DNA of 46,366 bases, from the NCBI RefSeq assembly GCF_017940815.1, contig NZ_JAGAXX010000049.1, forward strand, positions 1 to 46,366, read 5' to 3'. Source of the DNA: Methanobrevibacter sp. Lineage in GTDB: Archaea; Methanobacteriota; Methanobacteria; Methanobacteriales; Methanobacteriaceae. The notes under the pieces are model-generated. The model saw only the letters and a program-made list of their open reading frames with translations, was not told the DNA's origin and did no database searches. The translations under genes and the position numbers were made by a program. Positions 24,306-33,104 of this stretch are shown here, in pieces (within the stretch, counting starts at the first letter, position 1; each line of letters opens with the position of its first letter).

Positions 24306-24350
24306 AAACCAGGAAAAAACATGAAATCAAAAATTAAGTTGACGACATTG

Positions 24351-24360
24351 CTAATAATTC
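24351..24360. repeat. 10-bp target-site duplication of the IS4-like element, right copy
   Basis: CTAATAATTC, identical to 22457-22466, directly after the right inverted repeat. Joining the copies restores the native leader of the MFS gene. Confidence 0.9.
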
Positions 24361-24551
24361 TAGAAATATATTAATCAAATATATTATATAAACTTAATTT
24401 ATAAAACATATTAATAAAAAATTTATAATATAATTGAACAAATCATTAATTTATTAGAATTCTAATGAAAATAGTGAGAAGTTAAAAATTGTTTAGTGAA
24501 AAAATATGATTAAAAAATATGTATAGGACAAAAAAAAGTATATATAAATAA

Positions 24552-24989
24552 TCATTTTATCTTGTTGGAATTAATAACATCCAAAAGACCCAAATCAAAA
24601 ATAAGCCTGCGCAGGTGCCTTTCTGAATAAGTAACATTAAATTCTTTTTGAATCTCTTTTTTAATCTCAGAAATGCTTGATAAACCCTTAACCGTAATGT
24701 TATTCTTTAAAATTTCCAATTGATAATCTGACAACTTGGAGATTCTCCCGGAACCTTCCTTTCTAAACAGACCGTCAAAACCCTCATCATTCCATGTTTT
24801 CAACCATTTATATCCAGTTTGAGGAGTTTTGCCCCTGCGCTCCATTGCAGATTTGACAGTTTCATCACAGTATAACTCCTCTATGAATGTCACTTTTTCA
24901 TATAAATCCACAAACTTCTGCAAATCACGTTTTACCCTACGGATTTCAGTTATTGGAACATCCTTGTTTACATAGGCCTGCCTGCTCAT
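24552..24989 (-). CDS. IS630-type helix-turn-helix protein (orphan OrfA)
   Basis: A 145-residue protein. A first helix-turn-helix (SAMERRGKTPQTGYKWLKTWNDEGFDGLFRKEGSGR, about 48-83) is followed by a winged-helix segment (LSDYQLEILKNNITVKGLSSISEIKKEIQKEFNVTYSERHLRRLIFDLGL). That is the DNA-binding half of IS630/ISL3-like transposases. The DDE catalytic half is not encoded next to it, and no inverted repeats were noticed. It may be a decayed element or a domesticated regulator. Confidence 0.7.
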   Translation of the reverse strand: MSRQAYVNKDVPITEIRRVKRDLQKFVDLYEKVTFIEELYCDETVKSAMERRGKTPQTGYKWLKTWNDEGFDGLFRKEGSGRISKLSDYQLEILKNNITVKGLSSISEIKKEIQKEFNVTYSERHLRRLIFDLGLLDVINSNKIK

Positions 24990-25027
24990 AAGATAATTTA
25001 ATAAAAAAATACTATAAAAATTTTATG

Positions 25028-25135
25028 TCAGTAATAGTCATCTTCTTCATCATCATCGTCGGAACCGTCATATCCGCATTCAGGACAGCATGGCTCTCCA
25101 AGGTCAATCCATGACCCGCATCTAGGACAAATCAT
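25028..25135 (-). CDS. 35-residue zinc-ribbon protein
   Basis: A tiny gene: MICPRCGSWIDLGEPCCPEC then GYDGS and a run of Asp/Glu ending YY. Two CxxC pairs form a complete zinc ribbon and the tail is highly acidic. AGGTG lies six bases before the ATG. It sits 9 bases after the DMT transporter gene on the same strand and resembles the second tiny zinc ribbon at 25573-25674. Likely real, function unknown. Confidence 0.65.
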   Translation of the reverse strand: MICPRCGSWIDLGEPCCPECGYDGSDDDDEEDDYY

Positions 25136-25144
25136 ATTTTCACC

Positions 25145-25570
25145 TCACAAATTTATCAAAATCAACCCTGCCATGCAGACAAATATTCCTAAAATCTGCT
25201 GCAGGGAAACATTTTCCTTGTATAGGAAATATCCAACAACCAAAAGAACGCAAGCCAATCCTATGTTTGCAACAACACTTGCAGTGCTTACAGACCATCC
25301 TGCACGATAGACAAACACGTATCCCACTTCAAGACCAACGATAACCAATGCCAATATGATTGAAGTCCAATTGACCTTTGACAATTCAAAGGCTACATTC
25401 GCCGGTTTTACCATGAAAACAAATATTATCGCAGTGATAATCGCAGCTCCAATGTATGTAACCATCAATGCAGCAAATGGATTGACATCTGAAGGCATCG
25501 ATTTCATGCAAATGTTATAGACTGTATTTGACAGTATAACTATCAAAATCGGTCAGATCAAGTTCCACAC
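25145..25570 (-). pseudogene. EamA/DMT-family transporter with in-frame TGA at codon 6
   Basis: A transporter of the small EamA/DMT type with four to five helices (SNTVYNICMKSMPSDVNPFAALMVTYIGAAIITAIIFVFM ... ILGIFVCMAGLILINL). The natural start seems to be the GTG at 25570, with AGGTGAT placed well upstream. It reads VWNLI-stop-PILIVILSNTVYN, where the TGA (25553-25555) may replace a TGG. If translation instead begins at the ATT (25549) or TTG (25546) just after it, the protein loses only a few residues and is intact at 133-134. I mark it as probably broken but possibly rescued by restart. Confidence 0.5.
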
Positions 25571-25572
25571 AG

Positions 25573-25674
25573 TCAATCACCTGATTCAGGGTCAAACGGA
25601 ATGAAACCGCAATTAGGACAAGGCACATCAAAAACATCGCAAGGATAACCGCACATAGGACATTCATCTAACAT
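25573..25674 (-). CDS. 33-residue zinc-ribbon protein
   Basis: A tiny gene: MLDECPMCGYPCDVFDVPCP then NCGFIPFDPESGD. It has two CxxC-type knuckles (CPMC, CPNC) plus one extra Cys. GGTGATTAC directly precedes the ATG. Its last codons supply the ribosome-binding site for the transporter gene that follows, so the two are coupled. The paralogous 35-residue zinc ribbon lies at the other end of that gene. Confidence 0.65.
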   Translation of the reverse strand: MLDECPMCGYPCDVFDVPCPNCGFIPFDPESGD

Positions 25675-25718
25675 GTAATCACCAAAAAAGAAAAAAAAGT
25701 TAGTGAAGATTGACTTCA

Positions 25719-26345
25719 CTATTTTGTACCGTATACTCTGTCACCAGCGTCTCCAAGACCTGGCAGGATGTATGCATTTTCGTTTAATTCCCTATCCACT
25801 GTTGCACAGAATATTTCAACATCAGGATGGTCTTCCTCAATGCATTTGATACCTGCAGGTGCAGCCACAATACACAGCAATTTTACCTTGCTTACACCGT
25901 CCTGCTTGAGCCTTGAAATTGTTGCTGATGCGCTTCCACCGGTTGCAAGCATAGGGTCAACCACTAAAACCTCACGGTTTCCGATTCCTTCAGGCATTTT
26001 GTAGTAGTATTCCACAGGCTCGAAGGTTTCCTCATCCCTATAAAGACCGATGTGGCCTATCTTTGCATTAGGAATAACGTTCAAGACACCGTCAACCATA
26101 CCCATTCCTGCCCTTAAGATTGGAACGATAGCATAATTGTCTTCATTCAACATACCAGTATCCATCTTTTCCAATGGAGTTTCAATTGTTGCTTCCTCAA
26201 GTTTTGCATCCCACATAGCTTCATAAACAAGGATTGTTGATATTTCTGTTACAAGTTCCCTGAACTCTTTTGTTCCTGTGTTTACATCTCTTAAAATTGC
26301 TAGTTTATGAGTTATCAACGGATGGTTTAATACGAACTCATTCAT
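25719..26345 (-). CDS. upp: Uracil phosphoribosyltransferase
   Basis: A 208-residue cytosolic enzyme that makes UMP from uracil and PRPP. The PRPP loop is VLVVDPMLATGGSASATI (about 125-142). Also present are VPILRAGMGMVDGVL (about 74-88) and the uracil-binding end YILPGLGDAGDRVYGTK. It follows the uracil permease with an 8-base overlap, giving an uptake-and-salvage pair. Confidence 0.96.
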   Translation of the reverse strand: MNEFVLNHPLITHKLAILRDVNTGTKEFRELVTEISTILVYEAMWDAKLEEATIETPLEKMDTGMLNEDNYAIVPILRAGMGMVDGVLNVIPNAKIGHIGLYRDEETFEPVEYYYKMPEGIGNREVLVVDPMLATGGSASATISRLKQDGVSKVKLLCIVAAPAGIKCIEEDHPDVEIFCATVDRELNENAYILPGLGDAGDRVYGTK

Positions 26346-27627
26346 GGTTTTCCTCCGGCACTAAAAGATTTAATAATACTCCTACAATAGCTGCAAGAGA
26401 CATTCCTGAAATTGATATGGACAAGTCTCCATATGCGAATGATAATGCTGCACCACCTAATCCTAGAACAAGCATTGTTGCAGCGACAACCACATTTTTA
26501 TTGTTGTTGAAGTCCACTTGGTTGTGAATCAAAATTTTCAAACCGTTTACACATATGAAACCGTATAGCAATACTGAAATACCTCCTAAAACAGGACCTG
26601 GAATTGCGGTTAAAATTGCAGTCAGGTGTCCTGAGAATGCAAATATTATTGCAATGACTGCAGCAAGACCTATTACGTAGGTTGATGCCACACGAGTCAT
26701 ACCGACAACTGAAGTGTTTTCACCATAGGTGGTGTTAGCTGGTCCTCCAAGCAATGCTGCAACGAATGTTGCAAGACCGTCACCGAGAAGGGTTCTTTGA
26801 AGACCTGGATCTTCAATCAAGTCACGACCGATGATTTCACTCAAAACCTTGTGGTCTCCAACGTGCTCCACCATTGTCACAAGTGCAATTGGAACTATTG
26901 TCAGTACTGCCGCAAAGTTCAGATTATAGCTCATGAACGGCATGTAGAATTTAGGAACCTCAATTACATGGGCAGCAAGGGTAGCTGAAAAATCAACCAT
27001 ACCTAAAGCAGCAGCGACTATATAACCTACAACGATACCAACCAAGAACGGAATGACCTGCAGGATTCCTTTTCCACGAACCGCAACAATTGCAGTCACC
27101 AAGAATGAAATGAATGCAACAAACAGACTTTGCCATGGCACAACTTCCAAATCCAGACCAATTGATGAAATTGCTGTTGGAGCAAGGGACAAACCAATTA
27201 CCATAATCATCGGACCGACTACTACAGGAGGCAGCAGTCTGTTAATCCAGCTAGGACCTGTCATACGGATGATCAGTGAGATGATTACATATACAATACC
27301 CACAATCATTAATGCGGTGAATACACTTCCAGTACCCCCGATTGCATAACCCGCAACCATAGGAGCAATGAATGCAAATGAACTTCCCAAATATACTGGG
27401 CTTCTATTACGGGTACAAATCAGATAGATTAATGTACCTATACCAGATGAAACTAATGCTACTGGAATTGACAATATATCTGCACCAGCAGTGGTGTTTA
27501 CAACGATAGGAACCAGAATTGTAGCCCCAAACATTGCACATACATGCTGGATAGCAAGCAGAAGCCACCTTAATGCGGTTGGCTTGTCACCAGTGCCGAG
27601 TAACATGTTACTATTTTCTTCCACCAT
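26338..27627 (-). CDS. uraA: Uracil permease (UraA/NCS2 family)
   Basis: A membrane uracil symporter of about 429 residues with some 12-14 helices. The NCS2 hallmarks are a QHVCAMFGATILVPIVVN segment in helix 1, LLPPVVVGPMIMVIGLSLAP, and the substrate-binding block GDGLATFVAALLGGPANTTYGENTSVVGMTRVAS, whose Glu binds uracil in UraA. Translation starts at the ATG at 27627 behind GTGATAAGT. The downstream upp gene overlaps by 8 bases. Confidence 0.95.
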   Translation of the reverse strand: MVEENSNMLLGTGDKPTALRWLLLAIQHVCAMFGATILVPIVVNTTAGADILSIPVALVSSGIGTLIYLICTRNRSPVYLGSSFAFIAPMVAGYAIGGTGSVFTALMIVGIVYVIISLIIRMTGPSWINRLLPPVVVGPMIMVIGLSLAPTAISSIGLDLEVVPWQSLFVAFISFLVTAIVAVRGKGILQVIPFLVGIVVGYIVAAALGMVDFSATLAAHVIEVPKFYMPFMSYNLNFAAVLTIVPIALVTMVEHVGDHKVLSEIIGRDLIEDPGLQRTLLGDGLATFVAALLGGPANTTYGENTSVVGMTRVASTYVIGLAAVIAIIFAFSGHLTAILTAIPGPVLGGISVLLYGFICVNGLKILIHNQVDFNNNKNVVVAATMLVLGLGGAALSFAYGDLSISISGMSLAAIVGVLLNLLVPEENHE

Positions 27628-27867
27628 ACTTATCACAAAATTTTCCTATATTTCTCATAAATTGATTAATTAATTTAAAAATTAAATTGAATAACTTACC
27701 AATTAACCATTAAAATATTTAAAAACTGTACAATTACGCTTTAAATACTGAAATAATCATTTATGATTAGTCATATATTTCTAAATGAAAGTATAAATGT
27801 TTTCTCATTAAAAAAATAGCAATGTGAAAAATAAAAAAAAGTTGGGAAAATGAATTCCCTAAAAAAT

Positions 27868-28509
27868 TTAAGCTTCTGCAGGTTTTCCTTTCTCAGCCCA
27901 TCTTACAGTCATACCTGTGAATGGTTGAGCGATTGCACTCCAAATTAAACTTAATACCCAGTGAGAAATAATCATCACTAAGATTTCCCATACAGGGAAA
28001 ACACCGATGAATGCTAAACCGATGAAAACAAAGTTGTCGATTAATTCACTGAAAGCGATTACAGCTAAGTTTTTAACAGCGGAATAGTCGTTTCCTCTGT
28101 TAACAATTGTTGTAATTCTTGCGTTTACAAAGTTACCGATTAAGTAACTAATGTATGATGCAACAAGGATTCTTGGAGTTTGTGTAAATACAAATGCCAA
28201 GCTTGAGTCTCCGGTATATGTTGCAGGAGAAGGCAAGAATAATATTAATGTTGTCATGAAAACAAACAACACATCTACACAAAGACCTAAAATAATGGTT
28301 CTACGTGCAGTCCTTTCACCATAAACGTCAGCAATCACATTGGTTAAGATATATACTAAAGGATAAATCAATACTCCAGCAGGAGTTTCCATTCCTAAAA
28401 ATCCAATGTTAATGATTTTAACGGTTATTAAGTTTGCAATGGTGAACGCCATACAGAAAAATGCAGTAATTATTACTCTTTTTTCAGTAAAGTCAAAATT
28501 CAAATCCAT
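27868..28509 (-). CDS. Queuosine/archaeosine-precursor-type transporter (VUT family)
   Basis: A 213-residue membrane protein with about six helices. It includes VIITAFFCMAFTIANLITVKIINIG, GVLIYPLVYILTNVIADVYGERTARRTII and SYLIGNFVNARITTIVNRG, which is the COG1738/YhhQ (VUT) pattern. In bacteria these carry queuosine precursors; in archaea preQ0-like bases for archaeosine are a reasonable substrate. The start is ATG 28509. It is a monocistronic unit with its own promoter region. Confidence 0.85.
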   Translation of the reverse strand: MDLNFDFTEKRVIITAFFCMAFTIANLITVKIINIGFLGMETPAGVLIYPLVYILTNVIADVYGERTARRTIILGLCVDVLFVFMTTLILFLPSPATYTGDSSLAFVFTQTPRILVASYISYLIGNFVNARITTIVNRGNDYSAVKNLAVIAFSELIDNFVFIGLAFIGVFPVWEILVMIISHWVLSLIWSAIAQPFTGMTVRWAEKGKPAEA

Positions 28510-28615
28510 ACACACTAATATTAAGTTTTAAAGTATTTAAAAGTAATTATAAAGCTTATTTGATATATCTAAAATAAGAATGATAAAAAAATAAAAAAAA
28601 GTTTAATTTGAAAAA

Positions 28616-30484
28616 TTAAACTCTACCAATCCCCTGACCGGTACTATGCTTAAGCCAATTTGTGCCGAAACTACTGTAATAACTGTTGACACTATCCTTT
28701 ACGGCATCCGGCAGATTATAGTTAAGTCTAACTATCAGGCTTTCATCCCATTTTGGAGAGAACCTGTTTTTCATATAGCTCACCTTTACCCACTTGGTAG
28801 GGATATTGTCATATGTGCCGTAGGAATTACTTACCAAAACCTTCTTGCCGTCGCCACTTATGTCCAGAATGCTAACATAATGATTGTTTGCATGGAATAT
28901 CAAAGCGGCACCTCCTTTCTTAAGCTCATTCAATGCTGAAGTGAATGTGGACTTATAGAAGTAACTGCATTTGAAATTATTCTTTTGAAGTGCGGCAACC
29001 ATATTAGGGCAACTGGTTCCGGTGGAATCAGTTCCTGAAATCTTTGCCAAGTATCTCTCACAGAAATAATTCTTCAAAACCTGGCTGCAGACACTGGCTG
29101 ATGTCGGACCGCAGGTATATCCTGTTCCCTGAACATCCCTAACTTCAGGATAAGTGTATGATTTTCCCTTAAGGGAAACTGTTATCTTGCCAGGCCAATA
29201 GCCATTCTTGTTCTTTTTGACAAGTTTTGTGTTGATGGCCCTTTCAATAACGTTCCATTTCTCCCGTGAGATAATATGATTCAAGTTAGGATGTGACTTA
29301 GTTTTAAAGAAAGTGTATTTTGTCAGTTTATTATTTAAAAACAGACAATAGCTATCTCTTTTTAGAACATCCTTATATTGGGACTTTTTAAGAGTGTATT
29401 TTGCATTGCCATCACCTGTAACATAATTTCCCGGCATCAAATCAACGTCCGGAACTCCATTTTTCAAGGCAACCTTCTCTTTTAATGGGTCTTTTACATT
29501 ACCCTCATAACACATGAGAATCTTTTGTGAGTAATATTTTCCAACCTTTGCCTTAACCGTATAAAAGCCCGCTTTGACTTGAGGTTTGAAAACTGCAATT
29601 CCCTCGGAATTTGCCTTTTTGGACAGTTTCTTGTTGCCAATTGTCAGAGTGACCTTTTTGCTGACTGCCTTTCCGGCAACTTTCAGATAAACTCTGATAA
29701 ACCCATTTGTAAGCACCTTAGTATTCTCTATTTTAATTGATCTTGATGAGATTACATGAATCTTAAGGCTTCTTGAAGAAGATTTATGCTTATTGTCGCC
29801 TTTAAATTTAGCCTTGATGGAATACTTAGAGTTAGATGATTTGATTTTAAGTTTGGCCGTACCATACTGATTGGTTTTTTTAGTATAAGTTTTTCCATTG
29901 AATTTTATTGTCATCTTCTTATTTGCCAAGCGGTTTCCATTGCTATCTGCCAAAGAGAAATATAAATAGTTCCCCTTAACTGCAAAATTGGCAGATTCGG
30001 TGATTTTGGTCTGCAACTTGACCACTTTAATATTGAAACTTTTAGATACTGGAGTATAGTTGTCATCACCCTCAAAGGACATGGTCAACTTATATGTTTT
30101 TGCAGGCAAATCAATGGTCAGTTTTGCAATTCCCTTTGAATTGGTGGTAAGAGGATATTTCTTATCATTAATACTGGCAATTATCTTTTTAGATTTTAAG
30201 GCATCGCCAGAAGAGTTGGTTAGCTGGATTTCCAAAGTGTCCTTGCAGTTAACTTTCTTTGATTCAATTGAGATTTTCGGCGTTGTCTTTTCAATAGGTT
30301 CTAAAACAGATGAATTTACCTCATCAACACCCTCATCAGCAATATCTTCAGCTTCAAGGTCTGCTGAGCCATCATGATCCAATTCAACAATCTCAGTTGA
30401 ATTTAAATCATCAGCTGAAACCGCAGCAATATTGACAAATAAAAAAATGATTAGTATAATAAAAAATTTTTTATCGATATGCAT
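28616..30484 (-). CDS. Secreted Ig-like-repeat protein with C-terminal C39-like cysteine peptidase
   Basis: A 622-residue exported protein. A signal peptide (FFIILIIFLFVNIAAVSA, ending about residue 24) and an acidic linker come first. Three or four Ig-like repeats follow (about 70-155, 155-245, 245-325; the SKGIAKL and QYGTAKLKIK turns mark them). The final 180 residues hold a papain-like domain: GTGYTCGPTSASVCSQVL with the catalytic Cys (about 459), and AALIFHANNHYVSILDISGDGKKVLVSNSYGTY with His (about 536) and later Asn/Asp. It resembles surface peptidases of Methanobrevibacter, some of which cut pseudomurein cross-links. The target here is unknown, and no cell-wall-binding repeat was identified. 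Confidence 0.82.
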   Translation of the reverse strand: MHIDKKFFIILIIFLFVNIAAVSADDLNSTEIVELDHDGSADLEAEDIADEGVDEVNSSVLEPIEKTTPKISIESKKVNCKDTLEIQLTNSSGDALKSKKIIASINDKKYPLTTNSKGIAKLTIDLPAKTYKLTMSFEGDDNYTPVSKSFNIKVVKLQTKITESANFAVKGNYLYFSLADSNGNRLANKKMTIKFNGKTYTKKTNQYGTAKLKIKSSNSKYSIKAKFKGDNKHKSSSRSLKIHVISSRSIKIENTKVLTNGFIRVYLKVAGKAVSKKVTLTIGNKKLSKKANSEGIAVFKPQVKAGFYTVKAKVGKYYSQKILMCYEGNVKDPLKEKVALKNGVPDVDLMPGNYVTGDGNAKYTLKKSQYKDVLKRDSYCLFLNNKLTKYTFFKTKSHPNLNHIISREKWNVIERAINTKLVKKNKNGYWPGKITVSLKGKSYTYPEVRDVQGTGYTCGPTSASVCSQVLKNYFCERYLAKISGTDSTGTSCPNMVAALQKNNFKCSYFYKSTFTSALNELKKGGAALIFHANNHYVSILDISGDGKKVLVSNSYGTYDNIPTKWVKVSYMKNRFSPKWDESLIVRLNYNLPDAVKDSVNSYYSSFGTNWLKHSTGQGIGRV

Positions 30485-30650
30485 TTATTCACCAAACAAT
30501 TAAATCTTTGTCCAGGTCAATATAAATAATTAATGAAAAATAGAAAAATGCCTAAAATCAAATGATTTTAGGATTAATGGGGTTAGTGAATGTAGAATTA
30601 TTAGTTGTAATCAAATGTGTTGTTGGTAAATTTTCATTCACTAAATCAAC

Positions 30651-31286
30651 TTATTTCTTTGCCTTTCCAACACGGCGAGCAATAACCATTTCTCCAACAG
30701 AAATCAAACCTGCGAAGAACTTTTCAAGTCCACCAGTAGCCCAAATGGCTTCACCGAATGTGGAATTCATGATATTTGCTTCATACTCTTCAGGAGAAAT
30801 CTTTTGACCGGTTGTTTTCTTGGATACCAAAGCGGATGCTGCCATCAACTCTTCCCATGTTACCCCTTTGAGTTGGTTTTGCATTGCCTTGTATAATTTC
30901 ACGACTTTGATGTCATAAAGCTCGGACAGCAATTCAACGATGTCACATGCACGAACCATACCTATAACCTGATTGTCATCATTCACAACAGGAACGGTCA
31001 CAAACTTGTTGTTAGCAGTTAATATTACTGCTTTTCTTGCAGGATCATTTTCATGAACTGTTGAAACCTCTTCGGAACTGCTCATGATGTCAGATATCTT
31101 TTCATGACCTTCCCTCAAACCTCTTGTAATGTCAAATGCTGTAATCCATCCGACCAATTGCTTGTTTTCGTTTACAACAGGACAAGTAAAACGTCTTACA
31201 TCTTCCATCGCTTTTGAAGCGTCCACCACTGTGTCATCACAGTTCAAGTATACAAAACTTTCATCCATTAATTCTTTTGCTTTCAT
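30651..31286 (-). CDS. CBS-domain protein of the eha cluster
   Basis: About 211 residues with two CBS domains (about 3-57 and 65-120; VNENKQLVGWITAFDITRG and VNDDNQVIGMVRACDIVE are the ends). A C-terminal helical region follows (KGVTWEELMAASALVSKKTTGQKISPEEYEANIMNSTFGEAIWATGGLEKFF) that is unlike the classic IMP dehydrogenase. CBS pairs sense adenylate nucleotides. It closes the eha operon and may link hydrogenase or formate/CO2 handling to energy state. The second ATG (31286) has better spacing from GGGGT than the first (31292). Confidence 0.82.
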   Translation of the reverse strand: MKAKELMDESFVYLNCDDTVVDASKAMEDVRRFTCPVVNENKQLVGWITAFDITRGLREGHEKISDIMSSSEEVSTVHENDPARKAVILTANNKFVTVPVVNDDNQVIGMVRACDIVELLSELYDIKVVKLYKAMQNQLKGVTWEELMAASALVSKKTTGQKISPEEYEANIMNSTFGEAIWATGGLEKFFAGLISVGEMVIARRVGKAKK

Positions 31287-31300
31287 AAACATACCCCATT

Positions 31301-32128
31301 TTATTTCATATCTATTCTTTTAAGTGCTCCTACAGGACAATGATTTGTACATTCAACACATCTTATGCATTTATCATTGTCAAGGACAACTTCACCATCA
31401 ACTAACTCTATTGCACCTGTCGGGCAATTCTCTTCACATAAAAAACAATTCACGCATGAATCATAGTTTACATCAATGAACCTAGAATGATGAATAGGTC
31501 CGATGTATCTATCCAATTCAATTGCAAACTCATTTAGTGATATTTCTTTACATGCCCCACATCCAATGCACATCTTTTCATTGATATATGGATACAATTC
31601 ATCATCGATTAGTTCAATGCCTAAATCCATATCCAAATCTTCAAAGAACTCTCTGAATTCAAGAGTGAATGCATTTGTTGGACATAAGGTTGCACAATCA
31701 TCCCAATTATTATCAACTGAATAATCAATTGAAATTTCATTCATACGAACTACTCTATGAGGATAGCTAACGTTAGCCAAATTATATTCAATAACATCAC
31801 GCTCATCCTCACTATTATAAACGACTGCATTACTGATCAGCTTGATTGCTGAAACCGGACATGTCTGAACGCATATCTCACATTTCACACACTTGTCAGT
31901 AATTTTAGCCATTCTGAAAATATTAGCTGGTTCGATTGCATTAACTGGACATTCACCAACACAGGTATTACACCTTACGCACCTAGGCGCAACGGCAATG
32001 ATTTCTTCTTCGGTACTGAAATCCTCCAGTTCGAATTGGAAATCGTCACCGTCATCATCTAATTCAACAGACTTCAAAAGGACCTCACGTTCCAAGTTTT
32101 TCATCTGTTTTATAAAAGACACATTCAT
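31301..32128 (-). CDS. Polyferredoxin (about five to six cluster motifs)
   Basis: A 275-residue iron-sulfur protein. Intact motifs are CVRCNTCVGECP, CVKCEICVQTCP, CVNCFLCEENCP and CIRCVECTNHCP. CIGCGACKEISLNEFA lacks its normal fourth Cys nearby, and a lone CATLCP lies between motifs. It could carry electrons from Eha to the formylmethanofuran-making system. It corresponds in position to the polyferredoxin that follows the ribokinase-like gene in related methanogens, downstream of the eha set. Confidence 0.85.
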   Translation of the reverse strand: MNVSFIKQMKNLEREVLLKSVELDDDGDDFQFELEDFSTEEEIIAVAPRCVRCNTCVGECPVNAIEPANIFRMAKITDKCVKCEICVQTCPVSAIKLISNAVVYNSEDERDVIEYNLANVSYPHRVVRMNEISIDYSVDNNWDDCATLCPTNAFTLEFREFFEDLDMDLGIELIDDELYPYINEKMCIGCGACKEISLNEFAIELDRYIGPIHHSRFIDVNYDSCVNCFLCEENCPTGAIELVDGEVVLDNDKCIRCVECTNHCPVGALKRIDMK

Positions 32129-32162
32129 TTTAATACCAACTAAATAATTTATTTAAATAAAC

Positions 32163-33095
32163 TTAAAAAAATTCCTCCAAGTCCTTTAGGGAAGGGAATT
32201 TTTCCATACCGAATCCTTCTATTGCCTTGCTGGCCACCCAATTTCCGATTTTGCATGATTTTTCCAAATCATAACCTTTCAAGTAAGAATATAGGAATCC
32301 ACTGTTAAAGCTGTCGCCCGCACCGGTAGTGTCAACAACATCACACTCAAATGACTCGACTTCACAGGTCTGATTGCCATTCATTGCAAACACTCCTTTT
32401 GAGCCTTGTTTTACAACAACAGTTTCAATTCCCAAATCTAAAAATCCAATAGCCAACTCTTTTAAAGAGGATTCATTATTATTACATAATAATCTTAATT
32501 CTGACTCATTTATCAATAATATATCAGTCCTATCAAGAATAGGTTTTAACTCGTCAAAGCCTTTTTGCACATATAGCATTCCAGGATCAAAGCTTAATAT
32601 GCATTCCTTGCTAAGCTTATCCAACAGTTCAATCTGAGTTTTGAATGAGTCGCCAACAAAAGATGTGTAATGCATGATTTTACATCTCATGATGTTTAAT
32701 GGATTTATCTCATCGATTCTGATTTCATCATTAACTCCAGGGTCGATGTAAAGGCATCTTTCACCTTCAGAATCGACAAAACCTAAGCATTTTCCTGTAG
32801 ACCCATTTTCAGAATAGATTAAATTATTTGTATATACTCCATTGACGGCCAAATTGTACTCTATCAAGTCACCGTCCTCATCCTCAGCAATTTTTCCAAT
32901 CAATGAGGTGGAACACCCCAATCTGGATAAACCTATTATGGTATTTGCTGCAGAACCTCCGGGAGTGTCGGTTTCGTCCTTGATGAAACTTTCCTCATCT
33001 TTTGAGACTATATGTTCCACTGAATATAATTTATCCACATTCAATGCGCCAAATCCTATGACTTCTGCATTCAAATCATTGTCAAATATTTCCAT
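32163..33095 (-). CDS. pfkB/ribokinase-family sugar kinase linked to eha
   Basis: A 310-residue cytosolic kinase. The N-terminal GGSAANTIIGLSRLGC (about 48-63) and the C-terminal catalytic DTTGAGDSFNSGFLYSYLKG (about 250-269) are complete pfkB signatures. The substrate is unknown, and a sugar or nucleoside is expected from the family. Its place between the Ftr paralogue and the polyferredoxin in the eha cluster is conserved in Methanobacteriales, yet no role in hydrogenase function is established. Confidence 0.85.
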   Translation of the reverse strand: MEIFDNDLNAEVIGFGALNVDKLYSVEHIVSKDEESFIKDETDTPGGSAANTIIGLSRLGCSTSLIGKIAEDEDGDLIEYNLAVNGVYTNNLIYSENGSTGKCLGFVDSEGERCLYIDPGVNDEIRIDEINPLNIMRCKIMHYTSFVGDSFKTQIELLDKLSKECILSFDPGMLYVQKGFDELKPILDRTDILLINESELRLLCNNNESSLKELAIGFLDLGIETVVVKQGSKGVFAMNGNQTCEVESFECDVVDTTGAGDSFNSGFLYSYLKGYDLEKSCKIGNWVASKAIEGFGMEKFPSLKDLEEFF

Positions 33096-33104
33096 ATTAA
33101 AACC

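Larger units (their letters stand above)
22467..24350 (+). mobile_element. Complete IS4-family insertion sequence, 1884 bp
   Basis: Perfect 22-bp terminal inverted repeats (22467-22488 and 24329-24350; outer bases CAATGTCGTCAACTTAA) bound one intact transposase gene and an upstream non-coding stretch of about 500 bases. Identical 10-bp flanking duplications prove its borders and point to fairly recent insertion. It lies in the 5' untranslated region of the MFS exporter, facing away from it. The native TATA (plus-strand TATTATATAAAC at about 24384) is left on the far side. Confidence 0.93.

Noticed and set aside
30485-30650. Gap between the C39-like peptidase gene and the CBS gene
   Set aside because: Searched for a short gene or structured RNA; a plus-strand frame crossing into the CBS gene is a shadow and nothing else stands out.
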